From Benincasa hispida (taxonomy: Eukaryota; Streptophyta; Magnoliopsida; Cucurbitales; Cucurbitaceae): a stretch of 64,000 nucleotides of DNA. The stretch covers positions 65,398,881 through 65,462,880 of the forward strand of contig NC_052360.1 of assembly GCF_009727055.1 (NCBI RefSeq), in the 5' to 3' direction. A program made the translations under genes and the position numbers. The notes beneath the pieces are model-generated. The model was given only the letters and a program-made list of their open reading frames with translations. It ran no database searches and was not told where the DNA came from. This document shows, in pieces, positions 33,309 to 45,121 of this stretch (the first letter of the stretch is position 1; every line of letters starts with the position of its first letter).

Positions 33309-35371
33309 ATGGAGAGAACATTTCGATGCAGATTAAGAGATAACCACCGACAACAAGAGAGAACACTAAGAATGGCGGAACAACCAGAAGCAAGGGCCGC
33401 AAACACGAACAATATTATGGGCAACCCAATCCTTCTGGCGAATGACAGCAATAGACCCATTCGTGACTATGCGTCGCCTAACCTCTATATTTCTCTCCAG
33501 AAATCACGAGGTCGGCGTTAGATGGATTGAGGTTTGAAATGAAGCCGGTAATGTTGCAGATGATCTAGGCTGTTGGGCAGTTTGGAGGAAAGCGTGGCGA
33601 AGACCCGTACGCTCACCTCCGAAGCTTCATAGAAATCTGTAACACTTTTGTGTTCCCAAATATCTCTAACGAAGAAGTTCGACTAACTCTGTTTCCATTT
33701 TCTTTGTGTGATTAGGCAAGAAAATGACATATTCTCTCCAACTGGGAGAGATAACTTCGTGGGAACAAGTGGTGGAAAAGTTTATGAAGAAGTATTTCCC
33801 ATCAACTGAGAATGCTAGGAGAAGGAAATTAATAACAAATTTTGAACAAGAAGATGATGAATTGCTCAGCGATGCTTGGGCTAGGTTTAAGTGGTTGGTT
33901 AGAGACTGTCCACATAATGGCTTACCAGATTGCTTGCAGATGGAGACCTTTTATCAAGGACTGAATCCCTCTTTGCAGATCGCCGCCAATGCGACAGCCA
34001 CTGGTGGTCTGCTAGACAAAACATATAAGGAGGCAAAGAGTATACTTGATTGCATTTCCAGAAATCACGAGGATTGGCAGGAAAGCGATCAAAGGTTAAG
34101 AATTAAAGATAATGACGCACAACGGGGCCAATGCATCCTTTCAAAATCAAAGGACTGCGAGATGAGTTTGATATAAGGCATTGTAACTAACAACACGAGA
34201 ACGAAGAAAGGGCAAGTCAACACAATTGCTCAAATGACCGCAAGTTGTGTCATTTGCTTAGATGCTCATTTGATGGAGGAATGCCCAGCAAACCCACAGT
34301 CATTGTGCTTTGTAAAGAATAACCCCTATTCCGATACATATAATCCCGGGTGGAGAAAGCACCCAAATTTTGCGTGGAAAAATCAACAACAAAACTTCCA
34401 ACCAGTGGCACAAAAAGAAGGGCCACCCAAATTTTTCCCGCAAAACAACAGTCCAACACATAATCGCACTAGCAGCTTGCAAACACCGCAATCTTCGTCC
34501 TTAGAGAGCTTGCTGAAGTAATACATTGAGAAAAAAGAATTAGTGCTACAGAATCGATGGGACAAATTGCGGGCGAGCTGAAAAATAGACTGCAAGGAGC
34601 GCTGCCAAGCTCAACTGAGCTCCCTCACAATGCTAGGGGTATCGGGAAGGAACAATGCTTAGTAGAGTCCGTGCTAAGTGACAAAATGACTACGGAAGTA
34701 AGGGAGGAACACATCGCGGCCAACTTGAATACATTGACAGCCGAGGACACATTGACCTATAGTTCAGAAGAGCCCAAAAAAATGAACCCTGAAGTTGTGT
34801 CCATCCTCAAGCCTCTAGATTATGAGACAGAAGAAGTCCAACTACCACCAGCTCCGCAAAGACTGAAAGAAAAACAAAATGATGAAGAAAAGATCGCAAT
34901 AGTGGCCGCAAGCAAAATGCTATGATTCCACTAAAAATGTGTGACCCAGGAATCTTCACGATATCATGTTCAATTGGAGGGGTCTATAGTGGCCAAGCAC
35001 TATGTGATCTTGAGGCAAGTATAAACATAATGCCGCTATCAATTTTTAAACAATTGAATGCTGGCACACTCATGCCCACAAAGGAAATTCTCCTGCTCAT
35101 GGACAGATCTCGAATACACCCTGAAGGAGAGTTGAAAAATGCCGCAATCTCAATTGACAAATTCATCTTACCTGCAGACTTCCTCATTTTGGACTATAAA
35201 GCGGATGAAGAGGCGCCCATCATATTGAGATGACCATTCCTTTCAACCAGGTGTGCTCAAATTGATGTGCGCAAGGGGGAGATTGTAATGAACATTCATG
35301 GGGAAAAGCTCCGAATTAAGGTAGTCAAGATCTCTGAGGATAAAGAAAAGAGGGAAAAGTCACCGTGGATG
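33309..35371 (+). pseudogene. Ty3/gypsy gag-protease remnant
   Basis: The start is 'MERTFRCRLRDN' (33,309), then 'NRPIRDYASPN' and a frameshift. The gag core 'GEITSWEQVVEKFMKKYFPS' (from ~33,745) and 'METFYQGLNPSLQ' match retrotransposon gag. A zinc knuckle 'CVICLDAHLMEECP' (~34,245) follows, then protease 'ALCDLEASINIMPLSIFKQL' (~35,000), in which the usual Gly of D-x-G-A is Glu. A TGA replaces the Gly of the 'LGRPFL' motif at ~35,232. Not functional. Confidence 0.88.
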
Positions 35372-35449
35372 TGAAAAGACCAGCTTGGAATAAGCGGTCC
35401 CTAAGTTAATATATGACTCAACCTCATCAGGGATGCAATCCTTTTGAAT

Positions 35450-36595
35450 ATCCTTTCTCAAAATCAATATTTCATGAACTTTTATCTTTTTGTTATATCG
35501 TCTATTTGTCTGCATCTGACTTCTTATTAAAAAAAATGAAAAAAAAAGAGATTGCGGTAAAAGAATGTTGTTTTATTTAAAATTATTTAACCCTCTCACT
35601 GTTCTTCTTGCAACGATCGAGGCACAAGATTGTGGAGATGTATACGAAGAAGCAACTTATCTTACTCTGTCACCGCAATCCAAAGAAGACAGATCGCCGC
35701 AAAGAAGGATGCATCAATACACATACGGGCGACAACACAAATTTGGGGGTTGTATTCTTCCTTCACTTTATTTCAAATTTTGCGCTGCATTGCATTTTAG
35801 TTTTAAAAGTTTTATCACCGCATCCTCTTTGATTACCGCAATCATTTGACATGTATAAATTTAGTAGGTTACCACATACTGTTTCTTTGCCAATTATGAT
35901 TTCAATGATGAAAAACATGCTTCTATTTCTTTCGTATATACTAGAGTCAACTTAACTTTAAGATAGTCACCTCATGAAATATTTCTAGAAGTTAGGGGTT
36001 TGCTAGCTTTCTTTCAAACTCTCTTTACAAAGCATTCTAAGAACATCGCATGACTTATTTCTATCTTTTGGTAATGAGGACATTGTCGAATTTTAAATTT
36101 GGGGGTGAAGTATTTATTTTCAAACTTGCTATTTTGAAAAAAAAAAAAAGAGGAAAATAACAACTCCACTATCAATGCAATGGGAAATCCATGTTGATAA
36201 GAGTTAAGTTGTGAAGGGCACTTACCCGTAGTTGGATGTCCGCATGACATACGTGAGGGTAGGCCAAAACGAAGGCAAGGCACTTGGATCATCGCAAGGT
36301 CAGAAAAAAATAGGTCAAGAAATATGCAAGGATTAATCAGTTGACACCCTAGTGGAAAAGTTTTCCTTTTGAAATAAATCATGCGATGTCCCAGAATTTA
36401 GTAAATCCCTTTTTAAGGTTAAGCTTGCGGTCCCTAGGTCTTAGAAATATTTTAAGAGGAGACTTGAACAAGACTTAAGGAAACTTTGGTATATAGGATT
36501 TGAACGAAGTATCCTTGAGAAATCTAGGAAAAGAACGTTGCGGTTGACTTGCTAAAGGAAATCTTTAGCTTATGATTGTGGAAAAGCATTGTTTC
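35450..36595 (+). other. 3' non-coding region of the deleted gypsy element
   Basis: Homologous in order to the complement of 55,000-56,200. It contains two polypurine-like AAATTTGGGGG tracts (~35,739 and ~36,096) and one copy of the conserved motif at 36,221-36,277. No coding content was recognised. Confidence 0.7.
36221..36277 (+). other. Conserved gypsy 3' motif, copy 1
   Basis: 'cttacccgtagttggatgtc' followed by 'cgcatgacatacgtg' and 'aggccaaaacgaag'. It is the reverse complement of the motifs at 41,350, 41,495, 55,313 and 55,449. This element lies on the opposite strand, so the sense orientation is the same in all. Confidence 0.75.
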
Positions 36596-36669
36596 CTATA
36601 TTCTTTTATCACATGATCCGTGCCCTGAGAATTTACCAAGTCCTGGTGTTTTGGTGGTTTGTAGACTCC

Positions 36670-36707
36670 CTGTCTCTTATACACATCTAGATGTGTATAA
36701 GAGACAG
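36670..36707. other. Second Nextera/Tn5 mosaic-end junction sequence (assembly contamination)
   Basis: The same 38-bp inverted mosaic-end pair as at 23,799. It lies in repeat DNA and is followed within 15 bp by a run of eight G. The sequence joined here may not be contiguous in the genome. Confidence 0.97.
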
Positions 36708-38598
36708 GTATTGCTACCTGGGGGGGGAGGATATAAGAAAACATTTTGAAGAGTGTGAGCTACTAAGCTCAGTGAATGGTGCTTTTAAAATAATAATCAC
36801 TTTGCAAAACATATTTTTGGGAAGTCAATCACATAATCACAAATTCAGTATAATTTATGCATGATCATGTGAACATTCATTCAATCATCATCCTCCAGTT
36901 CCATGCTATACGTGGCATGTTCATATCATGTACATACTATCAATCATAACACTTTTTATGGAAACTTTCCTATAACCCACTTTTTCCGCCAATGTGCACA
37001 TCGACAATTCTTTTCCCACTAGTCATGCTTAGGTAACTTGACTATATTTTCCGTCGGTCGTCACCGACTATTATTTCCCGCCGATCGAGGCTGACTATAT
37101 TTTCCCACCAAGTACCTTTTATTAAGCATGCTCACTTATGTAGTCCAGGTATAATCTTAGTTTCTATAGAAATTTCACAAACAATATCATGGCAACAACA
37201 TAACACCATAAGCATGCATCTTGCACTTATATATGCATTTATCCACATATCAATGCATAAAACTAAGTAAACACTCACCACAAGCAAGTTTTTCCACTAA
37301 AATCACCTTGAGAATACCTTCCTGAGAATTTCTCCATATCAATGAAAATTCCTCAATTAATACTTGTTATATCAATAAATAATGTCAAAATAGCCAAAAT
37401 ACCATTATATAATGAAAATACCAGCTTACCTTACTCTAATTTAGCCAAAATCCTAAAATTAGCTTCTTTAGAGGTTATTTGGACTGTGGTAGGCAGTTGG
37501 GCGTTTGGCAATAGGTAGGGTGGGCATGCTGTGCCGCACAGGGGGCTGACGCGTTGGGCGTGCGTTGCACGGTGGCTTGTTGTGCTGGGCGTGATGCGTT
37601 GCACAGGGGGGCAGCTGCGCTGGGCTAGCGCGCAAGATTTGTCGAGCGAGGCGCGTGGACGGATGTAGCGCTGCAAGGCGTGCGTGCAGGGTGTGGGTTG
37701 GCTGTGCGTCTGAGCTGACTCAATGCCTCACTAATGCAACCTTTGTTTCTTTTGATCTTCAATTAACTTGGCAGCCTAATAACTCAAACGTAACACTCCA
37801 AATATGCTCTCAACACAAGATTTAGGTGCTGGTATGAATAAATTCCTCTCGCCCAACCCCTCTATTTATAGCCATTCCAAACTCACCCCCTTGTGACAAC
37901 TCAACTCCCATTTGTCTCACTTTGGAGCTGCCAACACTTAGTCTACACAGCCTAGCCTTGAGTTGTTCTCAACTCAGCTTGTCAGCCAAAATTTCCTTTT
38001 TTGCATGAAATATCCTTCACCCACCTCCTGCTTAGGGTGATAAGACTTCCATTGCATGAAATCTCCTTTGTCCACCTCCTGCTAGAACTTTGTGTGAACC
38101 TCCTTTTGCCACCTAAATCACTTAAATACTTAAACATATTTCTCTACTTAAATTGTTTAAGACTTATGCTCGTATAACTATTGGCATCTTCCCTTGGAGT
38201 TTTTTCATCAATTAGCCTTACCTTTTGTCCTTAACGCATAGCAAGTCAACCTTCCTTCATCAAAGTCCCACTTAGCCATCGCATGAGTCGGCCATCACCA
38301 ATGCATAGGGTGGCCGCTCACCCTCAACGCATGCCTCCTGCCCGTGTCTGCAAGACTCATGTACGCCTTTGTGTTGGTTGTATGCAAGCCCTTGGACATT
38401 TTTCAAGTTTTCTTGCTTCCATCCTCCATGCACTCTTGCGTTCAACATATTTAAGCCTTCCATATGCGTTTAGTCATTTGGTTACCTTTTTGGATAATTT
38501 AGTATTAATGTTTTCCACTCTTTGCCCCAATATCCTTACTTAGGATTTTTCTTCTTTATTTAACCTCCCACTTTAGATTTAGTGTTAGGATCTTATAA
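36708..38598. repeat. Unclassified LTR-like repeat, partly GC-rich
   Basis: Its texture differs from the flanks: 'ttttccgtcggtcgtcaccg' and 'cccgccgatcgaggctgact' motifs (37,040-37,110), then a GC-rich GCGTTG/GCGCTGGG-rich part (37,490-37,700), then 'ctatttatagcc' (37,860). It looks like LTR sequence of another retroelement, but no primer site or coding domain was found. The open frame over the GC-rich part has no recognisable domain. Confidence 0.45.
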
Positions 38599-39125
38599 TT
38601 GCGGTCGCATGCGTTCATCACATAGGAACAGTTGATTTTTGTATTTTTATGCAGAATATGCGTTAACGCAAGGAAAAAATTGCGATCATAGGAAATCATT
38701 GGTCGAGCGCAGCATTACCGCAAGACTTTGCGGTGATTGTGTTTGCAAACATTTGCTCAAGAAGGATTGCTGCAACTTGGTGGGCACATCTGGGTGAAAG
38801 GCATAATTAATCACAATGGGATAGAAAGCTGATAACAGTCGAATCCGAATTAAGTTGACAGTCACTAATGGTAACAAGTACATTCAGCTTTTCGGTGATA
38901 AATATTCGACGCATCAGTCAGAAATTAAAGCCATCCCATCTGTGCAATCATAAGAGAGAAGCCACCTTTCATCCCAGAAGCTTTATAAATACCGAAGGCA
39001 ACGTTCAGAAAAGGGGTTCGAAAATTCATAAGTTTGGATCACACGTCTTTGTCCATAGTTTTCCTCTTTATTTTAAGGCAGAGCAAGAGAAGAGTAGAGA
39101 CGCCGGAGATCGCTTAGGGCAACTT
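38599..39125 (+). repeat. Gypsy family 1 LTR fragment (copy c)
   Basis: Near-identical to ~31,655-32,195 of copy b, including a TATAAATA box at 38,984-38,991. Truncated at both ends. Confidence 0.85.
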
Positions 39126-41022
39126 GGTACGAAAATTTTGTTACTACTATGCATGTCCATGCAATCAACTTGTTATGACATAGATTTTATGCGATGATAT
39201 AAATATGAATACGCATAGCGATATATGATGATATGTGATACTACTTCTAGATATGCGTTAATTAACAATGTTCTTCTAGTATGCTGTATGTTGTCACAAG
39301 TTTCCTTGCATTTAAACCAAGTATAATTTCACCGCAAGTTTCTCGGTGTGATCTGAGGTTGAACACAGGGACTGTTTGAGGTTATTGCATTATTCTTGTG
39401 ATACATGTGACCAGGGGTTTTCAATTAATAAAAGTTGTTGTGTACAAGAATATAAACATGCGATAAAGTAAAGTAAAGCAGTAAAAATGCGATAATAAAA
39501 TAAATTACGTGAAAGTAAATTGCATTAAAGTAAATCTAATCTAAGATGATACAAAATACAGGTTTCATGATACAAGATACTAAGGTCAAGGCTGACTGTG
39601 AAGATATACAAAAATCGTGTTATGTGGTGGCAAGTCTTATGTGTGAAACAGAAAGAGAAAAGATAATTAGTACAAACAGCGCAAGTTTCTTAATTGCGTT
39701 AAAGGCATAGATACGGTTCTGCTTTTCCCTTGATGTACACCTCTGTGATCGGCCGCGCTCCCACATCTCTGTGGCAAAACATGGACAAATGTAATGAATG
39801 CAAGGTTGCTTCCATCTCTGGAAGTACTTCTTGCTTTAGTTAACACATTCTTCTAACCTTCTCTCGACAGATCAGAATGGCATCTTTACTTCTGCTCTCA
39901 CCGGTGAAGATGCCGTCTAGCATGCTTTAGCTAAACGTTCTTATTTCTTTAGCACAGTGTAAGTTACTTGTTTAATTCATATTAATTACCAAGGGATTAA
40001 GAAGACTTTATGAAGAAAGCGATAAATAGAGGAACGGAAATAGATAGAGAAGAGGATATGAAATCGATCAAGACACTCAATATTTCTATTCAGCATCTGA
40101 TACATGATTTTTAAATGAAGAGATTAAGAAGATGAAATACAATGATGAATAGAGTTAGAAACAAATACAACTAAACGCCAACGTCTTGGCGCCGAACTGG
40201 ATGGAGATTTGCTTGCCAATGTGGATGGATCGTGCGAAGGGCTGAGCTTCCCTCTCAGGCTTGCTCAACCGGTAGCAGGGATCTGAGTATAAAGCTTCGC
40301 GGCGGGGATCTGGCAGAATAGCACTGAGACTCATCTCTCGGCCTTGCCTCTTTTCTTCCCGGATTTCTTCCGATCAGTACTCAGCTCAACCTCTTTCTCA
40401 GTAATTCAGCAGCAATTAGCCATCGTATCAATTGTACCCGTATCAAGTATATCTTCTATGAATTCTATGGGGGTATTTATAGGTGAAAAGCTTTGACTCT
40501 TGGCTATGGACCTCACTTCTTGTTATGGAAATTTCGAAGATGGAGGAATAAATATTCCTTTTGTTATGCAACCAGACTATCAAATCTGCACAATGGTTAG
40601 TTGTACATGTGTCGTAATCCTCCGCCTTTGCGTTGCTCATTTGCATCTTTCGATCGGTTGCTCGCATGCGGTGTTGTTTTTATTACCACATGCGGTTGAA
40701 ATTTAGCTCGGGATCGACTATCGCATTGTGTCGTCATTGCGTTAATCGTCTCTTCATTGTTGATTGACGGGTGCAATGTAACAAAGATGCGTTATTCAGT
40801 TTCTCGTTGAGCCTTGATCGCAAGCGGTAACTTGGTTTCCTGCAAAACAGAGTAAAAATATCCTCTTCTACCATCCTAACGATGTTAATGGGTGTAATCG
40901 CGTTAATTCATAATTATTGTATTTCTGAGCTAATTTTCATACAATCAACGTATATTCCTTCTCTTTTGGCCACAATATCATGATAAGGAAGCATAAATAA
41001 CTTGTATTTCTACAATTTATCA
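39126..41022 (-). repeat. 3' LTR of a truncated minus-strand gypsy element (family 2)
   Basis: It aligns throughout with the solo LTR at 21,056-22,984 and ends ...TTTATCA, followed by a polypurine tract (minus strand), which marks it as a 3' LTR. Minus-strand TATAAATA box at 40,481-40,474. The left edge is uncertain because it abuts the family 1 fragment. Confidence 0.8.
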
Positions 41023-41038
41023 CACCCCCAAATTTAGA
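41023..41038 (-). promoter_or_regulatory. Polypurine tract of the family 2 element
   Basis: The minus strand reads TCTAAATTTGGGGGTG immediately before the LTR start TGATAAATTG. This is the expected primer for plus-strand synthesis. Confidence 0.8.
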
Positions 41039-41349
41039 TATATACTTGTCCTCAAGCATATCTTCTACTAAGACAATAATGCTAAATTCCTCTCCTATAT
41101 TTTTGCGTCGATTGGCGGCTCCAAATGTTACACTCGACATATTTCTTAACAATGCAATTTCCTTCTATCCTTGCTAATTCTGAATATAACCCTACTTTAT
41201 TCTTCTATATAATAAAATTCTACTCAAAGATGCTTTTCTAGTCTTGAAAACAGAATGTTTATCTCTTCTTTGTCAAAACAACTTGATATGTCTATATGCA
41301 GTGGTCAAACTTTGCGTTATTTAATAGAGACTATTGGTCATGGTTACAC

Positions 41350-41399
41350 TCTTCGTTTTGGTTTGTTCCCACGGCTGTCATGCGAACATCCAACTACAG
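41350..41399 (-). other. Conserved gypsy 3' motif, copy 2
   Basis: 'cttcgttttggtttgttccc', then 'ctgtcatgcgaacatccaac' and 'tac' on the plus strand; aligned with the copies at 41,495, 55,313 and 55,449. Confidence 0.75.
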
Positions 41400-41494
41400 T
41401 TATGTGCCAATTTCAACTTTAACTCATGATATTCAGAGGAGTTGTCTCTTGCACTCTTTTATTTTCTCTTTTATTGCGTTGTTCTTGAAAACCT

Positions 41495-41550
41495 ACCTTC
41501 GTTTTGGCTTGCTCCTATGGGTGTCATACAAACATCCAACTACGAGCAGG
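41495..41550 (-). other. Conserved gypsy 3' motif, copy 3
   Basis: 'ccttcgttttggcttgctcc', then 'gtgtcatacaaacatccaac' and 'tacgagcagg'. About 145 bp from copy 2, in the same orientation. Confidence 0.75.
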
Positions 41551-42697
41551 CTCCTTTCACAACCAAACTCTTATCAGGTTGGGAATATTTTTTTGGGTTT
41601 TCCCTTGCACTGACATTAGAGTTTTGTATTTCTTTTATGGAAAATGAATGCATTTTCTTAATCATCTCATATTCTTGATCTTATCTACTCAGACCTTCCC
41701 CACCCCCAAATTTAAAGATAAGCAAGGTTCTCATTGCGTTGTTTGGATAGACTAGACAAACACTTAGAATAAAAATTTCAAAAAGAAGGTTTGAGAAGAA
41801 CTTTGAAAGCTAAAAGGTAAAGTACTGCTAAACTAAGAATTTACTAAGTGTTAGTCAGAATTTACAAAGTAAGGGAAATGTTTCTAAGTATAAACATATA
41901 TTACATCATGGCAGTGCAATGAATAACGTAAAAAGTAAAAGATCAGAACATCGCAAATATTGACAAAGGATGATAAAGAAAAAGGCACAGGCAGAAAGGA
42001 ATGAATATGTACTCAATTGTATTGAATATTAACAAAGTATACAAAGAATTAAGAATTAACGCAATACAAAAATTGTGCCTATAGAAAGAATCAAAGAATT
42101 TCGTTAGAAATTTGATTAAGATGGGTGCATGCTAAAATTTGACACCCCGCTTCTAATAATGCAAAAATATTTTTGCTGAGGATGGGCAACAACGCATGCA
42201 CCCACGCAACACACCCCTTAACTAAACACTTTTCTGGAGGATACCTCAACATAGTGCATTTAGCTAAGAACAGGCAAAGGACATATACACGCACAACACA
42301 CCCCTCAACGCAATGTATTTGGGTGTAATGGATGCAAGGTGTCTCTTGTTAACTCACAATGCACCCATCATTGCAATACATAATAATTTCCCTTCCTTTT
42401 ATGTCATAAAAAACGCAAGTCGAAAAGACCTTGCGGTGTCTAATGTTTCATCCAATCATTCACAAAAATTAAAGAACAACGCCACTAATGTATATAAACT
42501 AAAAGAATTAAGCATGACATGAAAAATCAAATTGAAGAGAATTATCGAAAACATCAAATGCTACTTCAAAAAAACAGTAAATAACATGCTTTAGAAAGCA
42601 GTAAAAGAAAACTATAAAGAAAGCAAGTAAACATAGATAGGAATGTTGATTGAAAGAAGTTCCCAGAATTACCGCAATCACTTCCCCCATAAGTGGT

Positions 42698-44825
42698 TTA
42701 ATCCTGCTTGTCCAAGTCAATGGTGTCCATGCGTCGCTCGAAGTCACCTCCGTAATACGGCTTAATCCGTTGACCATTGACTTTAAACGCATTGTTCCCG
42801 TCTAAAGTTTTTAGTTCCACTGCTCTATGAGGAAAGATAGTCTTGATTTTGAACGGCCCAGACCAGAGACAATTCAACTTTCGTGGGAACAATCGCAAAT
42901 GAGCGTTAAATAGTAATACCTGTTGACCTTCGGTGAATGTCCGATCATTTATGCGGTCATCATGCCACTTCTTGGTTTTCTCATTATAGATCTTGGAATT
43001 TTCGTGGGCATTCCTTTGCCATTCGACTAACTGATTCAATTGTAGCTTCCAGACTTTCCCTGCACTTGCTAAATCAAACTGCAGCTTCTTACATGCCTAC
43101 ATCGCCTTATGTTCCAACTCGAGTGGCAAATGATAGCCTTTCCAAAGACCAGGGCATATGGGAACATGCCAATTGGTGTTTTATAGGCAGTCACGTACGC
43201 CCACAGTGCTTCGTCAAGCTTGGGTGACCAATTCTTCCTAGAAGTATTGACTACCTTCTCCAGGATAGTTTTGATCTCTCGGTTCGAAATCTCTGCCTGC
43301 CCATTAGTCTGTGGGTGATAAGTAGTCGCAACTCGATGGCTGACATTAAATTTAGTCAACAGGTTGGCAATTATGCGGTTAATAAAATGAGAGCCCTCAT
43401 TGCTGATCAAGGGCCGTGGCATCCCATATCGAGCAAAAATATTCTTCTTAAGAAACTTCGCCACTGTGGTCGCATCATTCTTGGCACATGTGATAGCCTC
43501 GACCCATTTTGATACGTAATCAACCGCAACCAAGATATAGTGATGACCTTCTGATGGTGGAAACAGGCCCATGAAGTCCCAAACATCAAATAATTCCACT
43601 TCTAAGATTGATGTCAATGGCATTTCATTTTTCGTTGACATATTCCCTGTTCTCTGACATCTGTCGCATTGCACAACGTGGGCTTGGGCATCCTTGAACA
43701 GTGTTGGCCTAAAATAGCCACACTGTAGGCCCTTTTGGCAGTCTGCTACCGCCCTAAGTATCTTCCATATGGAGACTCATGATAAAGCTCTAGGATGTGC
43801 TTGACTTTGTGCTCAGGAACGCATCGACGTAATATATGATCAGGACCAAGTCAATATAGGAATGGGTTGTCCCAAAAATAAAATTTGACTGCTGGTAAGT
43901 GTAGTCATTTGGAATTTGACCGCAAACAATGAAATTCACGATGTTCACATACCAAGGAACATTAATGCCTACTGACATCAGCAGCTCATCAGGGAATCTT
44001 TCTTCAATATCTTTTTCATTACCTTGAACCTCGCAATTCTCAAGTCTTGACAAATGATCCGCGACTTTGTTCTCGGTGCCCTTTTGGTCTTTGATCTCTA
44101 AATCAAACTCTTGTAGTAGCAACCTGGCCGTATAAGCCTTGGTTTTGCATCCTTCTTTGTCATCAAATACTTGATCACAGAGTGCCGTATACAACGTTTG
44201 TTTCGAATAAGTATTGTCGAAATTTCTCCAGTGCAAATACAACTGCGAGCATTTCCTTCTCTGTGGTTGTATAGGTCTCCTACGCATCATTCAACATTTT
44301 ACTCGCATAATAAATAGGATGCAATACCTTATCCTTGCACTGACTTAACACTGTGCCCACAGCATATCCGCTCGCGTCACACATCAACGCAAATGGTTGC
44401 GTCCAGTCTGGCACCACCAGAATGGGTGCGGTGATAAGCGCATCTTTCAATGTGTTGAATGCTTTGGTACACGCATCATCAAAATTATATTCTCGGTCAA
44501 CTTCAAGGAGCGCATTTAGGGCCTTGCGATCTGGGAGAAGTTGCGAATAAATCTTCTATAAAACCCAGCGTGTCCTAGAAAGCTCCGAAGTGTTTTCACG
44601 TTCACTGGTGGGGGTAATTTGGAAATTGCGTCAATTTTTGCCTAATCAACTTCCAATCTTGCTTTAGAGATTTTGTGACCCAGAACTATTTTTTTCCAAC
44701 ATAAAGTGGCATTTTTCCTAGTTCAAAACAAGATTAGTTGCCACGCATCTCTTCAAGTCCTTTTCAAGGTTAGATAAATAGGAGTCATAATTATTACCGA
44801 AGACTGAAAAATCATCGTCTAATGC
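42698..44825 (-). pseudogene. Ty3/gypsy pol remnant: RT end, RNase H, integrase (family 2)
   Basis: In minus-strand order: an RT fragment ('FLGHAGFYRRF' near 44,580), RNase H and its tail ('RLLLQEFDLEIKDQKGTENK', 'VADHLSRLEN'), then integrase '[12 protein letters not shown]', '[16 protein letters not shown]' (first Asp), '[11 protein letters not shown]' (the usual Asp is Asn) and '[19 protein letters not shown]' (catalytic Glu kept). The integrase tail with 'LLFNAHLRLFPRKL' and 'GPFKIKTIFPHRAVEL' ends at 42,698. gag and protease are absent; the 5' side is cut near 44,825. Frameshifts occur between domains. Confidence 0.9.
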
Positions 44826-45107
44826 ATGAAGCTAAACGATCATTTAGCTACTGAAGCTCAACGACGATATGAACAGAGACTAATCATCTGGAATATGCAA
44901 CTCGGCCTCTTCGCTTGTTTCTTTGAATTACAGCTTAATTTCAACTCTAATGATTCCAAATAAATTATAGACTTTTGGGAGTACATAAAAGCTCATCAAG
45001 TAAGAGCCAATTACAAATTTAAATGAGAAATTAAAGAGAAATTAAAGGCCAAAACTCAGAAAACACCCACCAAACGAAAATTAATCCGAATTGAATGCTT
45101 ACATGAT
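44826..45107 (-). other. Leader fragment of an iMet-primed retroelement
   Basis: It lies just inside (minus strand) the primer site at 45,108-45,120. A 'ctaaacgatcatttagct' motif links it to the non-coding internal DNA of 46,936-50,285. No coding sequence was recognised. Confidence 0.5.
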
Positions 45108-45120
45108 GCTCTGATACCAA
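45108..45120 (-). promoter_or_regulatory. Primer-binding site, tRNA-iMet type
   Basis: The minus strand reads TTGGTATCAGAGC next to the LTR end, complementary to initiator tRNA-Met. Confidence 0.85.
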
Positions 45121-45121
45121 T

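Larger units (their letters stand above)
33206..36595 (+). mobile_element. Internally deleted Ty3/gypsy element (Athila/Tat-like), gag and protease only
   Basis: The order is LTR (31,535-33,205), primer site, gag, protease, then directly the 3' non-coding region. Compared with the minus-strand relative at 53,317-64,000, the RT, RNase H and integrase (its 56,281-60,808) are missing; the join is near 35,390-35,470. The 3' LTR is also missing; homology to the relative's 3' region ends near 36,595. Confidence 0.8.
41039..42697 (-). other. 3' non-coding region of the family 2 gypsy element
   Basis: About 1.65 kb between integrase and 3' LTR without recognisable coding sequence. It carries the conserved motif twice (41,350-41,399 and 41,495-41,550) and a second polypurine-like tract (~41,696-41,714). 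The relative at 54,975-56,280 has the same layout. Confidence 0.65.

Noticed and set aside
34250..34595. Three overlapping minus-strand frames
   Set aside because: Antisense of the gypsy gag zinc-knuckle region.
37431..37676. 81-codon frame in GC-rich DNA
   Set aside because: No domain, no promoter context, inside LTR-like repeat; GC-rich DNA simply has fewer stops.
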